Source of the DNA: Actinokineospora baliensis
Lineage (GTDB): Bacteria > Actinomycetota > Actinomycetes > Mycobacteriales > Pseudonocardiaceae
Assembly (NCBI RefSeq): GCF_016907695.1
Contig: NZ_JAFBCK010000001.1
Span: forward strand, 3,816,501-3,880,500
DNA length: 64,000 nucleotides
Direction of reading: 5' to 3'
Shown: positions 8,135-15,823 of the stretch, one piece after another
Numbering within the stretch: the first letter of the stretch is position 1
Layout of the letters: every line of letters starts with the position of its first letter
Program-made: the position numbers and the translations under genes
The notes under the pieces: generated by a model
The model's input: the letters and a program-made list of their open reading frames with translations, nothing else
Told to the model about the DNA's origin: nothing
The model's database searches: none

Positions 8135-9799
8135 TCAGGCCCCCTTCGTCGCGAGCCAGCCGCGCAGCAGCCTGGCCACCTCGTCGGGCTGCTCGTCGAC
8201 GAGCGCCTCGATCTCCTTGAGCTTGCGTTCCTGCGCGCCGTCCACGTCGCCACCGGTGCCGCTGCCGATCGCGGCCAGCTCACCGGCCGCCGACTCCAGG
8301 CGGGCCTTCTCCTCGGCGGCCTCGATGGCCACGGCCCTGGTGCGCTCGAGCTCAGCCTTGATCTCGTCCAACCGCTGCAGCTCGGCGGCCTGCAGCACCC
8401 GGTTGCGCTTGCGGCGGCGGCGGGAGGCGAACCAGGTCACCAGCAGCAGCACCAGCACCGCGAGCGCCACGGCGCCCTGCTTGATCAGGCCCATCTGCTC
8501 GGCCTTGGTGGCGTCGGCGGTCTGCGTGGCCAGTTCCTGCTGCGCGGCGTCGGCCGCGGCGGTGTTGAACTTCATCGAGCTGACCGCGAGGGTGTCGCCG
8601 CGGGTGGCGTCCAGGCTGACCGCGGAGGCGGCCAGTTCCCGGATCTGCGCCAGGTCGGCGTTGGCCAGCGTGGTCTCGTCCAGCAGCACCGCGACGCCGA
8701 GCTTGCGGACCTGGCCGGGGGCGTTCTGCCTGGTCTCGATGACCGAGTTGACCGCGTTGTTGCGCACGGCCTTCTGCTGCGAGTAGGTGCCGTTGCCGTC
8801 GGTGGTGGTGGAGCCGGTGCTGGTGGTGTCGCCCTCGGTGCCGTTGGTCTGGCCGAGGACCCCGCCGTTGGCGCCCGAGGCGCCCGCGCCGGTGCCGGTG
8901 TAGGTCTCGTCGGTGGTGTTCTCCGACAGCGCAGGGGCGTCGGACTTGGTGTAGGTCTGGCTCTTGGTCTCCGAGGTGTCGAAGTCCAGGTCCGCGGTGA
9001 CCTTGACGACCGCGTGGTTGGGGCCGACGACCTGGGTCAGCAGCGACTGCAGCGAGCTGGACAGGCGCTGCTCGTAGGCGGCGGTCTCCTGCTGGCGGGT
9101 GCTGGTGGACCCGGTGTCACCGGCGCCGGGGGCGGCGAGCACGGTGCCGTCGGACCCGGCCACGGTCACGTTGTCGGGGTCCATGCCCTCCACAGCCGAG
9201 GCGACCAGGTGCACGATGGTCTGCACCTGCTCGGAGCCCAGCTTCTTGCCCGCCGAGGTGGCGACCATGACCGAGGCGGTCGGCTTGGTCGCGTCGTCGG
9301 AGAAGACGTCCTTGGTGGGGATGGCGAGGTGGACCGAGGCGGCGGTGACGCCGTCGATCGACTTGATGGTCTTGGTGAGCTCACCCTCCAGCGCCCGCTG
9401 GTAGGTGACCTGCTGCATGAACTCCGAGGTGGTCACGCCCTGCTGGTCCAGCAGCGAGTAGCCGGTGTCCTCGGAGGCGGGCAGACCGGCGGAGGCCATC
9501 TTCAGCCGCAGCGAGTACAGCTGGTCGGCGGGCACCATGATCGTGGTGCCGCTGTCGGCCAGCTCGTAGGGGATCGCGCTCGCGTCGAGCTCGTCGACGA
9601 TGGCCGAGGCGTCCTTGGCCGCGAGGTTGGAGAACAGCGGCGAGTAGTTGGTGGTCGCCGAGAAGAACGCGAAGTAGACCCAGATCCCGATAGCCGCGAC
9701 GAGCACGCCCGCCACCACGACGATCTTCTGGCCGAGCGAGAAGGCCTTGAAACCGTCGACAACCCTGCGCAGCAACACCATGATCCGGTCCTGGTTCAC
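8135..9799 (-). CDS. fliF: Flagellar MS-ring protein FliF
   Basis: Forms the membrane MS ring. TM1 is at about residues 24-45 (IVVVAGVLVAAIGIWVYFAF). The ring-building motifs include YSPLFSNLAAKDASAIVDEL, LDQQGVTTSEFMQQVTYQRA and LEGELTKTIKSIDGV, all typical of FliF. A second hydrophobic segment (AVALAVLVLLLVTWFA) precedes a basic stretch and the C-terminal FliG-binding region. The length of 554 is normal. The GTG start at 9797-9799 overlaps the fliE stop by four bases. Confidence 0.97.
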   Translation of the reverse strand: MNQDRIMVLLRRVVDGFKAFSLGQKIVVVAGVLVAAIGIWVYFAFFSATTNYSPLFSNLAAKDASAIVDELDASAIPYELADSGTTIMVPADQLYSLRLKMASAGLPASEDTGYSLLDQQGVTTSEFMQQVTYQRALEGELTKTIKSIDGVTAASVHLAIPTKDVFSDDATKPTASVMVATSAGKKLGSEQVQTIVHLVASAVEGMDPDNVTVAGSDGTVLAAPGAGDTGSTSTRQQETAAYEQRLSSSLQSLLTQVVGPNHAVVKVTADLDFDTSETKSQTYTKSDAPALSENTTDETYTGTGAGASGANGGVLGQTNGTEGDTTSTGSTTTDGNGTYSQQKAVRNNAVNSVIETRQNAPGQVRKLGVAVLLDETTLANADLAQIRELAASAVSLDATRGDTLAVSSMKFNTAAADAAQQELATQTADATKAEQMGLIKQGAVALAVLVLLLVTWFASRRRRKRNRVLQAAELQRLDEIKAELERTRAVAIEAAEEKARLESAAGELAAIGSGTGGDVDGAQERKLKEIEALVDEQPDEVARLLRGWLATKGA

Positions 9800-10116
9800 G
9801 CCTGCAGCCTCATGATCTCCTGGAAGGCCTCGACGGCCTTGTTGCGGACCTGGACCGTCAGCTGCGTGGTCAGGTTGGCCTCGGTGGCCGCGGCGAGGTA
9901 GTTGTGCACGTCGATGTCAGAGCCGGTGGCCGCCTTGACGGCGAGGTCGGCCGCGCGGTCCTGGACCTGCTGGCTGTTCTGCAGCGCCTGGCCGATCATG
10001 GCGCCGAAGTTGGCACCGGAGGCGGCGTTCGCGGCGGAGGTGTCGGCCACCGAGATCGGGGCGACGACGGCGGGCGGTGCGATCGCGGACGTGATCGCGC
10101 TGATCGGGCTGCTCAC
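9796..10116 (-). CDS. fliE: Flagellar hook-basal body complex protein FliE
   Basis: Links the MS ring to the rod. The C-terminal half is diagnostic: SDIDVHNYLAAATEANLTTQ and VQVRNKAVEAFQEIMRLQA (family: vHev miA..kAnlsfql..qvRNKlveAYqEIMrMqv). The length of 106 is standard. The GTG at 10114-10116 overlaps the flgC stop (GTGA), as expected in flgBC-fliE operons. Confidence 0.94.
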   Translation of the reverse strand: MSSPISAITSAIAPPAVVAPISVADTSAANAASGANFGAMIGQALQNSQQVQDRAADLAVKAATGSDIDVHNYLAAATEANLTTQLTVQVRNKAVEAFQEIMRLQA

Positions 10117-10505
10117 GCGTTCTTCCCCAACTGTAGGGCGGCCTGGTAGGCCGAGGTGGCCCGCTCGACGGCGGCGATGTTTGCCTGGTACCCGCGCTGG
10201 GCCATGATCAGGTAGCCCATCTGCTCGCTCAGGTCGATGTCCGGGTACCGGACGTAGCCCTTGGCGTCGGCCAGCGGGTGGGTGGGCTCGTAGACCATCC
10301 GGCCGGTCTTGTCGCCCGAGAGCACCTGGGAGACCACGGTGCCGTTGTGCGTCGGCAGCTCCTTGGCCACGACGAAGCGCTCCTGGAAGGCGGGACCGTT
10401 GGTGGAGGCGACGTTGTTGATGTTGGCCATGTTGTCGGCGACCGCGTCGAGCCACTTGCGGTGGACCGAGACGCCGCTGGCGGCCGTGTCGATGATGTTG
10501 AACAT
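10113..10505 (-). CDS. flgC: Flagellar basal-body rod protein FlgC
   Basis: Proximal rod subunit. N-terminus MFNIIDTAASGVSVHRKWLD with NMANINNVASTNGPAFQ, and C-terminus SEQMGYLIMAQRGYQANIAA followed by ATSAYQAALQLGK, are the FlgC hallmarks. The length of 130 is near the usual 134-150. It starts 2 bases after flgB. Confidence 0.95.
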   Translation of the reverse strand: MFNIIDTAASGVSVHRKWLDAVADNMANINNVASTNGPAFQERFVVAKELPTHNGTVVSQVLSGDKTGRMVYEPTHPLADAKGYVRYPDIDLSEQMGYLIMAQRGYQANIAAVERATSAYQAALQLGKNA

Positions 10506-10507
10506 GC

Positions 10508-10858
10508 TCAGCGCACACCCTTCAGCACGGTGCTGACCAACCCGTAGCGGTCGTCCATGGCGCGCAGCATCAGCTGGTAGCGCAGCCCGGTCTCGGTGGA
10601 GCCCAGCGTCTCCTCGTCGAGGTTGACGTTGTTGCCGTCCTGGCGGGCGGCCAACCGGGAGGTCGACACCGAGGCGCGCACACCGGTGGCGCCGTCGCCG
10701 TCGGAGATGGCCTGCGCCAGCGCGGTCTCGAACTCGACCTTCTTGGCCTTGAAGTGGGGCGTCTCGATGTTGGCGATGTTGTTCGCCTGGACCCGCTGGC
10801 GCATCGCCAGACCGTCCAATGAGGCCCGCACGGCCTGGGTGGTCAGATCGTCGAACAC
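10508..10858 (-). CDS. flgB: Flagellar basal-body rod protein FlgB
   Basis: Proximal rod subunit and first gene of the long flagellar operon. It contains SLDGLAMRQRVQANNIANIE and TPHFKAKKVEFETALAQAI, the FlgB motif, and ends with a helix YQLMLRAMDDRYGLVSTVLKG. I chose GTG at 10856-10858 (116 residues) because GAAGGAG lies 8 bases upstream; longer in-frame versions would be unusual at the N-terminus. A sigma-28-type promoter lies 74 bases upstream. Confidence 0.92.
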   Translation of the reverse strand: MFDDLTTQAVRASLDGLAMRQRVQANNIANIETPHFKAKKVEFETALAQAISDGDGATGVRASVSTSRLAARQDGNNVNLDEETLGSTETGLRYQLMLRAMDDRYGLVSTVLKGVR

Positions 10859-10931
10859 GACCGGTGCTCCTTCATGCCGGTTGGTCGCCGATCCGTGGCG
10901 GGTGAAACTGAGCGTTCCGTGCTCACGGGCT

Positions 10932-10959
10932 TCTTCGGCGTCGTGAGGAGAAGTCTGAG
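10932..10959 (-). promoter_or_regulatory. Sigma-28-type promoter of the long flgB-to-motA operon
   Basis: The minus strand reads CTCA, 16 bases, GCCGAAGA, giving a leader of about 67 bases before the flgB GTG. The spacing is identical to the other flagellar sites in this window. Confidence 0.6.
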
Positions 10960-11110
10960 TTCCGGGTGGTGGTGTCGCGGCTGCCGTTCGGTTGCCACTC
11001 GGGTGCTCTTTCACCAGGTCATCGCCATGGTCACCGGAGTGGCCCCGATCACAGCCCGCGCGCGTTCGCGATCATCCGACCGCCGGGTACCGACACCGGC
11101 GCGGGAATGG

Positions 11111-11153
11111 ACCGCGCCCGCGACCCTGGGAGGAGGTGGGTCGCGGGCGCGGT
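11111..11153 (-). terminator. Hairpin at end of fliD-fliS-orf operon
   Basis: Perfect 15-bp stem (11111-11125 with 11139-11153, arms ACCGCGCCCGCGACC and its complement) around a 13-base loop, with no U-run on either side. It is placed 77 bases after the stop at 11230, so a terminator or mRNA 3'-end stabiliser is likely. Confidence 0.55.
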
Positions 11154-11229
11154 CGTACACGCGGCCGGGCACTGGCCGCGGGTCTACTGGGGTTGTTTCT
11201 CGCCTAACCGGTCACGCGGCTATGTCGAC

Positions 11230-11562
11230 TCACATGGCCACGTCGACGTAGCTGGGGCGGGCGGGGTCGCGGCCGTCCTCGACCATCTTGCCCAGCACCA
11301 GCGAGTGCATCGCCGCACCCGACATCGCGGCGGCCAGCTTGGTGGCCACCTCCAACTGCCTGCGCAGCACCGCGTCCGCGCGCGGGCGCATGTCCAGCGG
11401 CAGCGGCCCCAACCCCGCTGGCGGGGTCCACGGGTCGAACTTCGGCAACTCGCGGAGCATGTGCTCCTCGGTGAGCAGTGCCTCGGCGGAGGCCACATCG
11501 GACTCCAACCGGTCGAGCGCCGTGGCCCAGGCCAGGTTCCAGGCGCCCGCCGTGTCGCTCAC
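11230..11562 (-). CDS. Small flagellar-operon protein, possible FliT-like chaperone
   Basis: This 110-residue protein is not recognised by sequence. It is mostly helical: WNLAWATALDRLESDVASAE and RADAVLRRQLEVATKLAAAM suggest paired amphipathic helices, joined by a Pro-rich segment (KFDPWTPPAGLGPLPLD). The GTG at 11560-11562 overlaps the fliS stop (GTGA), so it is translated with fliS. In other bacteria the gene after fliS is often the FliD chaperone fliT or a similar small helical protein; that role is inferred from place and fold only. Confidence 0.72.
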   Translation of the reverse strand: MSDTAGAWNLAWATALDRLESDVASAEALLTEEHMLRELPKFDPWTPPAGLGPLPLDMRPRADAVLRRQLEVATKLAAAMSGAAMHSLVLGKMVEDGRDPARPSYVDVAM

Positions 11563-11948
11563 TTCGACCCGTTCGCCGGGAGGGCTTCCACAGCCTCCCG
11601 CCAGGCGTCGCGCAGCGGTTCGACCACAGCGAGCGCGGCACGCACGGCGGCGGCGTCCTGCTTGAGGTTGGCGCGCATCAGCTCGGCCAGCAGGAACGCG
11701 TACAGCCCGGCCAGCTCCTTGCCGCCCTCCCAGGCCTCCGGGCGCAGGGAACCCTGCAGCTCCAGCAGGATGTCCTGGGCGTGCAGCAGCAGACCCGACG
11801 CGGTCTCGCGGTCGGCGGCGTCCAGTGCCTCGGCGCCGCGGGAGAGGTCAAGGCACAGGCGGTCGTAGAGCATCACGAGCAGGCGACCGGGGGTGGCGGT
11901 GGTGACCGAATCCGCGAGGTAGCGCTGGCGCAGTGCGGGGCTCGACAT
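11559..11948 (-). CDS. fliS: Flagellar export chaperone FliS
   Basis: Chaperone that keeps flagellin unfolded before export. It contains RQRYLADSVTTATPGRLLVM and LYDRLCLDLSRGAEAL, the FliS signature (Y..n.v.TAsPgeLvlmLYdgai), then helices with AGLYAFLLAELMRANLKQD. The length of 129 is standard. It lies 15 bases after fliD, with AGGAG in the gap. Confidence 0.95.
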   Translation of the reverse strand: MSSPALRQRYLADSVTTATPGRLLVMLYDRLCLDLSRGAEALDAADRETASGLLLHAQDILLELQGSLRPEAWEGGKELAGLYAFLLAELMRANLKQDAAAVRAALAVVEPLRDAWREAVEALPANGSK

Positions 11949-11963
11949 CAGGGTTCTCCTCGG

Positions 11964-13250
11964 CTACGAGCTCAGGCCAGCGAGCTGGCTGGAGAGCCAG
12001 CTCGACTGGTCCTTCAGCTTGCCCAGCGCGGTTTCCAGGTTCGTGTACTGCCGTTGCAGGGCGACCTTCTTGGACGCCAGCCTGCCGTCCCAGTCGGTGA
12101 TCTGGTCGTTGAGCTTGCGCACGTAGGCGTCACCGTTCTGGATGACCAGGGTGAGCTTGCCGGTGGTGCTGTTGCTGACCCCGTCGGCCACCTCGGTGTA
12201 GCGGCCGGTCAGCGTCGTGCCGATCTGGGCCTTCACCGCGGCCGGGTCCTTGCCCGCCGCCGCCAGGAACGCGGTGCGGTCGAACTTCAGCGCGCCCGTG
12301 CGGTCGAGTGACACACCGGAGGTGCTGAAGGTCCCGTTCGGGACGCCGCTGCTGACCGAGGTGAGCAACTGCTCGCGCAGGCTGCGCACCATCGGGTTGC
12401 CCGCCAGCACCCCGGCGGTTTTGGTGGTGGCGTTGTAGGCGGTGTAGCCGTCGATCAGCGACAGCGCCGAGTTCACCGCGGTGACCAGCGACTGGGTGGC
12501 GTCGGCCGCCTTGCCCTGGTCGGCGGTCGTCGAGACGGTGATGCCGGACTCGACCTTGGCCGCGGTCACCGTCACACCGGGGATCAGGCCGGTGAAGGTG
12601 TTGTCCGCGCTGGAGAGCTTGTAGCCGCCCGCGTTCGGGTTCCCGACGGTGACGATGCCGTCCGCGCCCTGCGTCATGACCGCGGTCGCGTTGGTGAGCC
12701 CGGAGACGCTGAACGACTTCGCCGCGCCGGTTCCGGTCGCGGAGAACTGCAGCACCTGGCCGGTCGTGGTGGTCAACACCGTCGCGCGCACACCGGCGTT
12801 GGCGCCGTTGATGGCGTCGGCGACACCCTGCGGGGTGTTGGTGGTGACCGCGACGTTCACGGTCTTGTCGGCGAAGACCAGGTCGAGCGAGGCACCCGCG
12901 GCGGGCGTGCCGTTGCCGGGCACGGCGGAGGTCAGCACGTGCGTGGTCGCCAGCGAGGTGACGTCGAAGGTGGCGGTACCCGGCAGCGCGGTGGTCGACG
13001 CGGCGACCGAGACGGCCGAGGACGAGGACGTCGCCTTGACCGCGGTCCACGTGGTCGAGGCCGCCAGGTCCTTGGCCGCGTTCTGCACGGCCAGCATCCT
13101 GGCGTTGATGGCCTGGTAGGCGGTGGTGAGCTTCTGCTGGTCGCTCACCTTGCTCTTGAGGCGGGTCTGCGGCGCCGCCTCCAAGCTCATCAGCTGCGAG
13201 ATGATGGAGGTGGTGTCCAGGCCGGTGACGAGTCCGTCGACACTTGTCAT
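11964..13250 (-). CDS. fliD: Flagellar filament capping protein FliD
   Basis: Cap protein (HAP2) that folds flagellin at the filament tip. N-terminus DGLVTGLDTTSIISQLMSLE and C-terminus LQRQYTNLETALGKLKDQSS followed by WLSSQLAGLSS are the FliD_N and FliD_C signatures. The middle is Thr/Ala/Val-rich exposed beta domain. The length of 428 is normal. The start at 13250 is 37 bases downstream of its own sigma-28-type promoter. Confidence 0.95.
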   Translation of the reverse strand: MTSVDGLVTGLDTTSIISQLMSLEAAPQTRLKSKVSDQQKLTTAYQAINARMLAVQNAAKDLAASTTWTAVKATSSSSAVSVAASTTALPGTATFDVTSLATTHVLTSAVPGNGTPAAGASLDLVFADKTVNVAVTTNTPQGVADAINGANAGVRATVLTTTTGQVLQFSATGTGAAKSFSVSGLTNATAVMTQGADGIVTVGNPNAGGYKLSSADNTFTGLIPGVTVTAAKVESGITVSTTADQGKAADATQSLVTAVNSALSLIDGYTAYNATTKTAGVLAGNPMVRSLREQLLTSVSSGVPNGTFSTSGVSLDRTGALKFDRTAFLAAAGKDPAAVKAQIGTTLTGRYTEVADGVSNSTTGKLTLVIQNGDAYVRKLNDQITDWDGRLASKKVALQRQYTNLETALGKLKDQSSWLSSQLAGLSS

Positions 13251-13286
13251 GTGAGGGGCCTTCTTCTTCGTCCGGGGTCAACCACT

Positions 13287-13314
13287 ACATCGGCCCGGCG
13301 GGGCCGGGCATGAG
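13287..13314 (-). promoter_or_regulatory. Sigma-28-type promoter of fliD-fliS
   Basis: The minus strand reads CTCA, 16 bases, GCCGATGT. The -35-like CTCA directly follows the U-run of the fliC terminator, so the two signals share bases 13311-13314. The predicted leader is about 30 bases. Confidence 0.6.
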
Positions 13315-13353
13315 AAAAGCCCGGGCACTGATCTGGCTGATCAGTGCCCGGGC
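13311..13353 (-). terminator. Intrinsic terminator of fliC
   Basis: Perfect 14-bp stem, arms 13319-13332 and 13340-13353 (GCCCGGGCACTGAT and its complement), 7-base loop. On the minus strand it is followed by TTTTCTCA. It starts 10 bases after the fliC stop and separates the abundant flagellin transcript from fliD. Confidence 0.9.
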
Positions 13354-13362
13354 CGAGTTCAC

Positions 13363-14538
13363 TCAGCCACGCAGGAGCTGCAGAACGCTCTGCGGAGCCT
13401 GGTTCGCCTGGGCGAGCATCGCGGTGCCCGCCTGGGACAGGATCTGCGACCGGGTGAACTTGACCATCTCCTGCGCCATGTCGGTGTCGGTGATCGCCGA
13501 CTTGGACGCCGAGAGGTTCTCCACCTGGACGTTGATGTTGTTGATGGTGTGCTCGAACCGGTTCTGGTACGCACCCAGCTGGCTGCGGGCGGTCGACAGG
13601 TTCTTGATCGCCGCGTCCACCGCGTCGATCGCGTTGCGCGAGTTGGTGGTGTTGCTCAGCGACACGGCGGTGCCGACACCCAGGCCAGCGCTGTCGAAGC
13701 CGGTGGCGGTGGAGCCGGTGGTGCCCGCGACCGCGGTGCCCGCGGTCAGACCAGCAGCCGACGAGGAGACGGTGATGGTCTCGGACTGAGCGACCTTGGA
13801 CGAGATCTTCAGGTCCGCGCCCGCCTTGGTGGCGACGAACGAAGCGCTGAAGGAAGCGTTGCCGTTGAGCTGGTTGACAACGTCGTCCAAGCTGGACGGG
13901 CTGTTCAGCGTGACCGTGGCACCGTTGCCGCCGATGGAGGCGGTGATGGTCTCGGTGTCGAGGGCCGCGCTGAAGGTGCCCGACAGGGTGTTGCTGGCCT
14001 TGGTACCGGCGGCACCGAACACCGACGCGTTGAGCGAGACGTCGATGCGGTCGTCGGTGGTGTTGTTGGCGCCGACCTGGAAGGAACCGGTGTAAGCGGT
14101 ACCGCCAGCGGTGCCAACGGCCAGCAGCTTCTGGCCGCCGAAGGAGGTGGTCTTCGCGATCCGGTCCAGCTCGGACTGCAGCTGGCCGAACTCGGTCTGA
14201 GCCGCCGCCTGGGCGTTGGTGTCCTGCGACCCGCCGTTGGCGGACTGGACAGCCAGGTCACGCATGCGCTGCAGGATCTCGGCCGACTCGTTCAGGGCGC
14301 CATCGGCGGTCTGAACGACGTTGACGCCGTCCTGGGCGTTGCGGGTCGCGACCTTGAGGCCACCGATCTGGGCCTGGAGGCCCTGAGCGATCGACATGCC
14401 CGCGGCGTCGTCCGCGGCGCGGTTGATCCGCAGGCCAGACGAGAGCTTCTCCAGCGAGCCCTGCATCTGCTTGTCGTTGACCGACAGGTTGCGGTACGCG
14501 TTCATGGCAGCGATGTTGGAGTTGATGCGCAGACTCAT
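13363..14538 (-). CDS. fliC: Flagellin FliC
   Basis: Filament subunit. The D0/D1 N-terminus MSLRINSNIAAMNAYRNLSV with EKLSSGLRINRAADDAAGMS and the C-terminus KSAITDTDMAQEMVKFTRSQ, ending ANQAPQSVLQLLRG, are textbook flagellin. Between about residues 150 and 300 lies a Thr/Ser/Ala/Gly-rich variable surface domain. The length is 391. AAGGAGG stands 6 bases before the ATG and overlaps a likely CsrA site. Single-gene transcript with two upstream promoters and a strong terminator. Confidence 0.98.
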   Translation of the reverse strand: MSLRINSNIAAMNAYRNLSVNDKQMQGSLEKLSSGLRINRAADDAAGMSIAQGLQAQIGGLKVATRNAQDGVNVVQTADGALNESAEILQRMRDLAVQSANGGSQDTNAQAAAQTEFGQLQSELDRIAKTTSFGGQKLLAVGTAGGTAYTGSFQVGANNTTDDRIDVSLNASVFGAAGTKASNTLSGTFSAALDTETITASIGGNGATVTLNSPSSLDDVVNQLNGNASFSASFVATKAGADLKISSKVAQSETITVSSSAAGLTAGTAVAGTTGSTATGFDSAGLGVGTAVSLSNTTNSRNAIDAVDAAIKNLSTARSQLGAYQNRFEHTINNINVQVENLSASKSAITDTDMAQEMVKFTRSQILSQAGTAMLAQANQAPQSVLQLLRG

Positions 14539-14544
14539 GATGTT

Positions 14545-14585
14545 TCCTCCTTGAAGAGAGTCCCTATCCCCGCCCTTCCGTGGGC
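14545..14585 (-). promoter_or_regulatory. Candidate CsrA-binding leader of fliC
   Basis: On the minus strand 14585-14572 reads GCCC-ACGGAA-GGGC: a 4-bp stem with a hexaloop presenting GGA, the form CsrA prefers. About 20 bases further on, the ribosome site 14552-14545 reads AAGGAGGA and offers a second GGA. Two GGA sites, one hairpin and one over the Shine-Dalgarno, match the hag leader of Bacillus. Binding is inferred; fliW and csrA are encoded at 18.6-19.4 kb. Confidence 0.55.
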
Positions 14586-14596
14586 AGGCACCGAGT

Positions 14597-14624
14597 AATT
14601 CGGCGCTCCCGGCCCGGACCTGAG
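14597..14624 (-). promoter_or_regulatory. Sigma-28-type promoter P1 of fliC
   Basis: CTCA, 16 bases, GCCGAATT on the minus strand. Transcription would begin near 14590, giving a leader of about 52 bases that contains the CsrA-type hairpin. Confidence 0.65.
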
Positions 14625-14686
14625 CGCCGGCGGGAAGATTCTTTGTAGTTGGTCTTGCTTTTCCACTTCCCGCACGTCAACGCGTC

Positions 14687-14714
14687 AATTCGGCACGACG
14701 AGCGACAAACTGAA
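14687..14714 (-). promoter_or_regulatory. Second sigma-28-type promoter P2 of fliC
   Basis: TTCA, 16 bases, GCCGAATT on the minus strand, exactly 90 bases upstream of P1 and with the same eight-base -10 element. It lies just past the stop of the sigma gene. A doubled promoter would suit a very abundant product. Confidence 0.5.
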
Positions 14715-14733
14715 GCGGGACGGAAGCCTGTTA

Positions 14734-15603
14734 CTACGCGGACATGTCGACCGGGACGCCCTGGGCGGTGGTCTTGGCCAGACGGGTCCGCAGGGTGCCC
14801 TGCGCCGCGACGGCGGCGTAGTAGGAGGCGCGGCGGCGGGCGGCGCAACCGTCCGGCTTGTCCGCCGACGACACGCGCTCCGGGTCGAGCTGGGAGTTGA
14901 TGCCCTCGCGCAGCAGCGCGGTGGCCTCGGCGCGCAGCTGCGAGACCCGCGACTCGGTGACCCCGAGCCGCTCGGCGATCTCGGCCATCGGCCGGTTGTT
15001 GAAGTAGTACTCCTCGACCACGACGCGCAGCCGCTCCGGCAGCACCTCGACGGCGTCGCGCAGGTAGCCGACCCGCTCGCGCTCGACGATGAGGTCCTCG
15101 GGGGTGGCGCGCTCGTCGGGGATGACCATCTCGCTGGCCTCGGGGCCCTCGGAGACCACCGACTGCAGGCTCACCACGAAGGAGCGCTGCACGTCGTCGC
15201 GGATGGACACCACGGTGCGCACGTCGGTGTCCAGCGCCGCGGCGAGCTCGGCGTCGGAGGGGACCCGGCCGTGCTCGGCGACGAAGGCGTCGCGGGCGCT
15301 CTCCAGCTTGCGGACCTTGCCGCGCACCGAGCGGCTCGCCCAGTCCTGGCCGCGCAGCTCGTCGAGCAGCGCGCCGCGGACGCGGACGGCGGCGTAAGCG
15401 GGGAAGGGGACACCGCGACCGGCGTCGTAGGCGTGCGCCGCGGCCACGAGGGCCTCGGAACCGGCGGAGAACAGCTCGTCGCGGCGGACGTGCGCGGGAA
15501 CCCGGGCCAGCATCTCCCGGACCACGTGACCGACCAGCGGCAGGTTCGCCGAGATCAGGCTGTCGGTGTCGGTGGTACGGGTGGTGGTGGGGTTCTCCGA
15601 CAT
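14734..15603 (-). CDS. fliA: RNA polymerase sigma factor of the FliA/WhiG (sigma-28) family
   Basis: Directs flagellar gene transcription. Region 2 is LISANLPLVGHVVREMLARV, then DELFSAGSEALVAAAHAYD and GVPFPAYAAVRVRGALLDEL (FliA: F..Ya..RIrGaiLDeLR). Region 3 has LESARDAFVAEHGRVPSDAE. Region 4 has LPERLRVVVEEYYFNNRPMA and the HTH EIAERLGVTESRVSQLRAEA. The length of 289 exceeds the usual 240-280 through a C-terminal tail of about 55 residues. No flgM-like gene is visible nearby. The sites listed here as CTCA-N16-GCCGA are its inferred targets; a WhiG-like sporulation role is the alternative. Confidence 0.93.
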   Translation of the reverse strand: MSENPTTTRTTDTDSLISANLPLVGHVVREMLARVPAHVRRDELFSAGSEALVAAAHAYDAGRGVPFPAYAAVRVRGALLDELRGQDWASRSVRGKVRKLESARDAFVAEHGRVPSDAELAAALDTDVRTVVSIRDDVQRSFVVSLQSVVSEGPEASEMVIPDERATPEDLIVERERVGYLRDAVEVLPERLRVVVEEYYFNNRPMAEIAERLGVTESRVSQLRAEATALLREGINSQLDPERVSSADKPDGCAARRRASYYAAVAAQGTLRTRLAKTTAQGVPVDMSA

Positions 15604-15753
15604 TGCTTCCTCCGCCGCTCATCCATCTGGGACGCCTTGGGCGGTTGGTGTGTCCGCCCTGATGACGTCAAAGGTGGGGGTCGGAGGGTGCGTCCCAAGT
15701 GCCTCACGGGTGCGTCTGGGGTGCGAGGTCCGGAAACGCTTTGCTGCGGTTTC

Positions 15754-15781
15754 CTCAAGCGTGCCCCCACCGGGCCGATAG
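15754..15781 (+). promoter_or_regulatory. Sigma-28-type promoter of flgN-flgK-flgL-fliW-csrA
   Basis: Plus strand CTCA, 16 bases, GCCGATAG. The predicted start near 15788 means the flgN ATG at 15824, not an earlier codon, is used. Confidence 0.65.
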
Positions 15782-15823
15782 GGCTTGTTGAGAACCTCAG
15801 ACCGCCCACCGGAGGCCGTGCAG

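Larger units (their letters stand above)
10859..11229. other. Intergenic region between flgB and the fliDS-orf operon
   Basis: This 371-base gap contains no convincing gene. It holds the flgB promoter (10932-10959) and a strong hairpin (11111-11153) that can end the fliD-fliS transcript. The remaining roughly 150 bases show no recognised structure. Confidence 0.7.
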
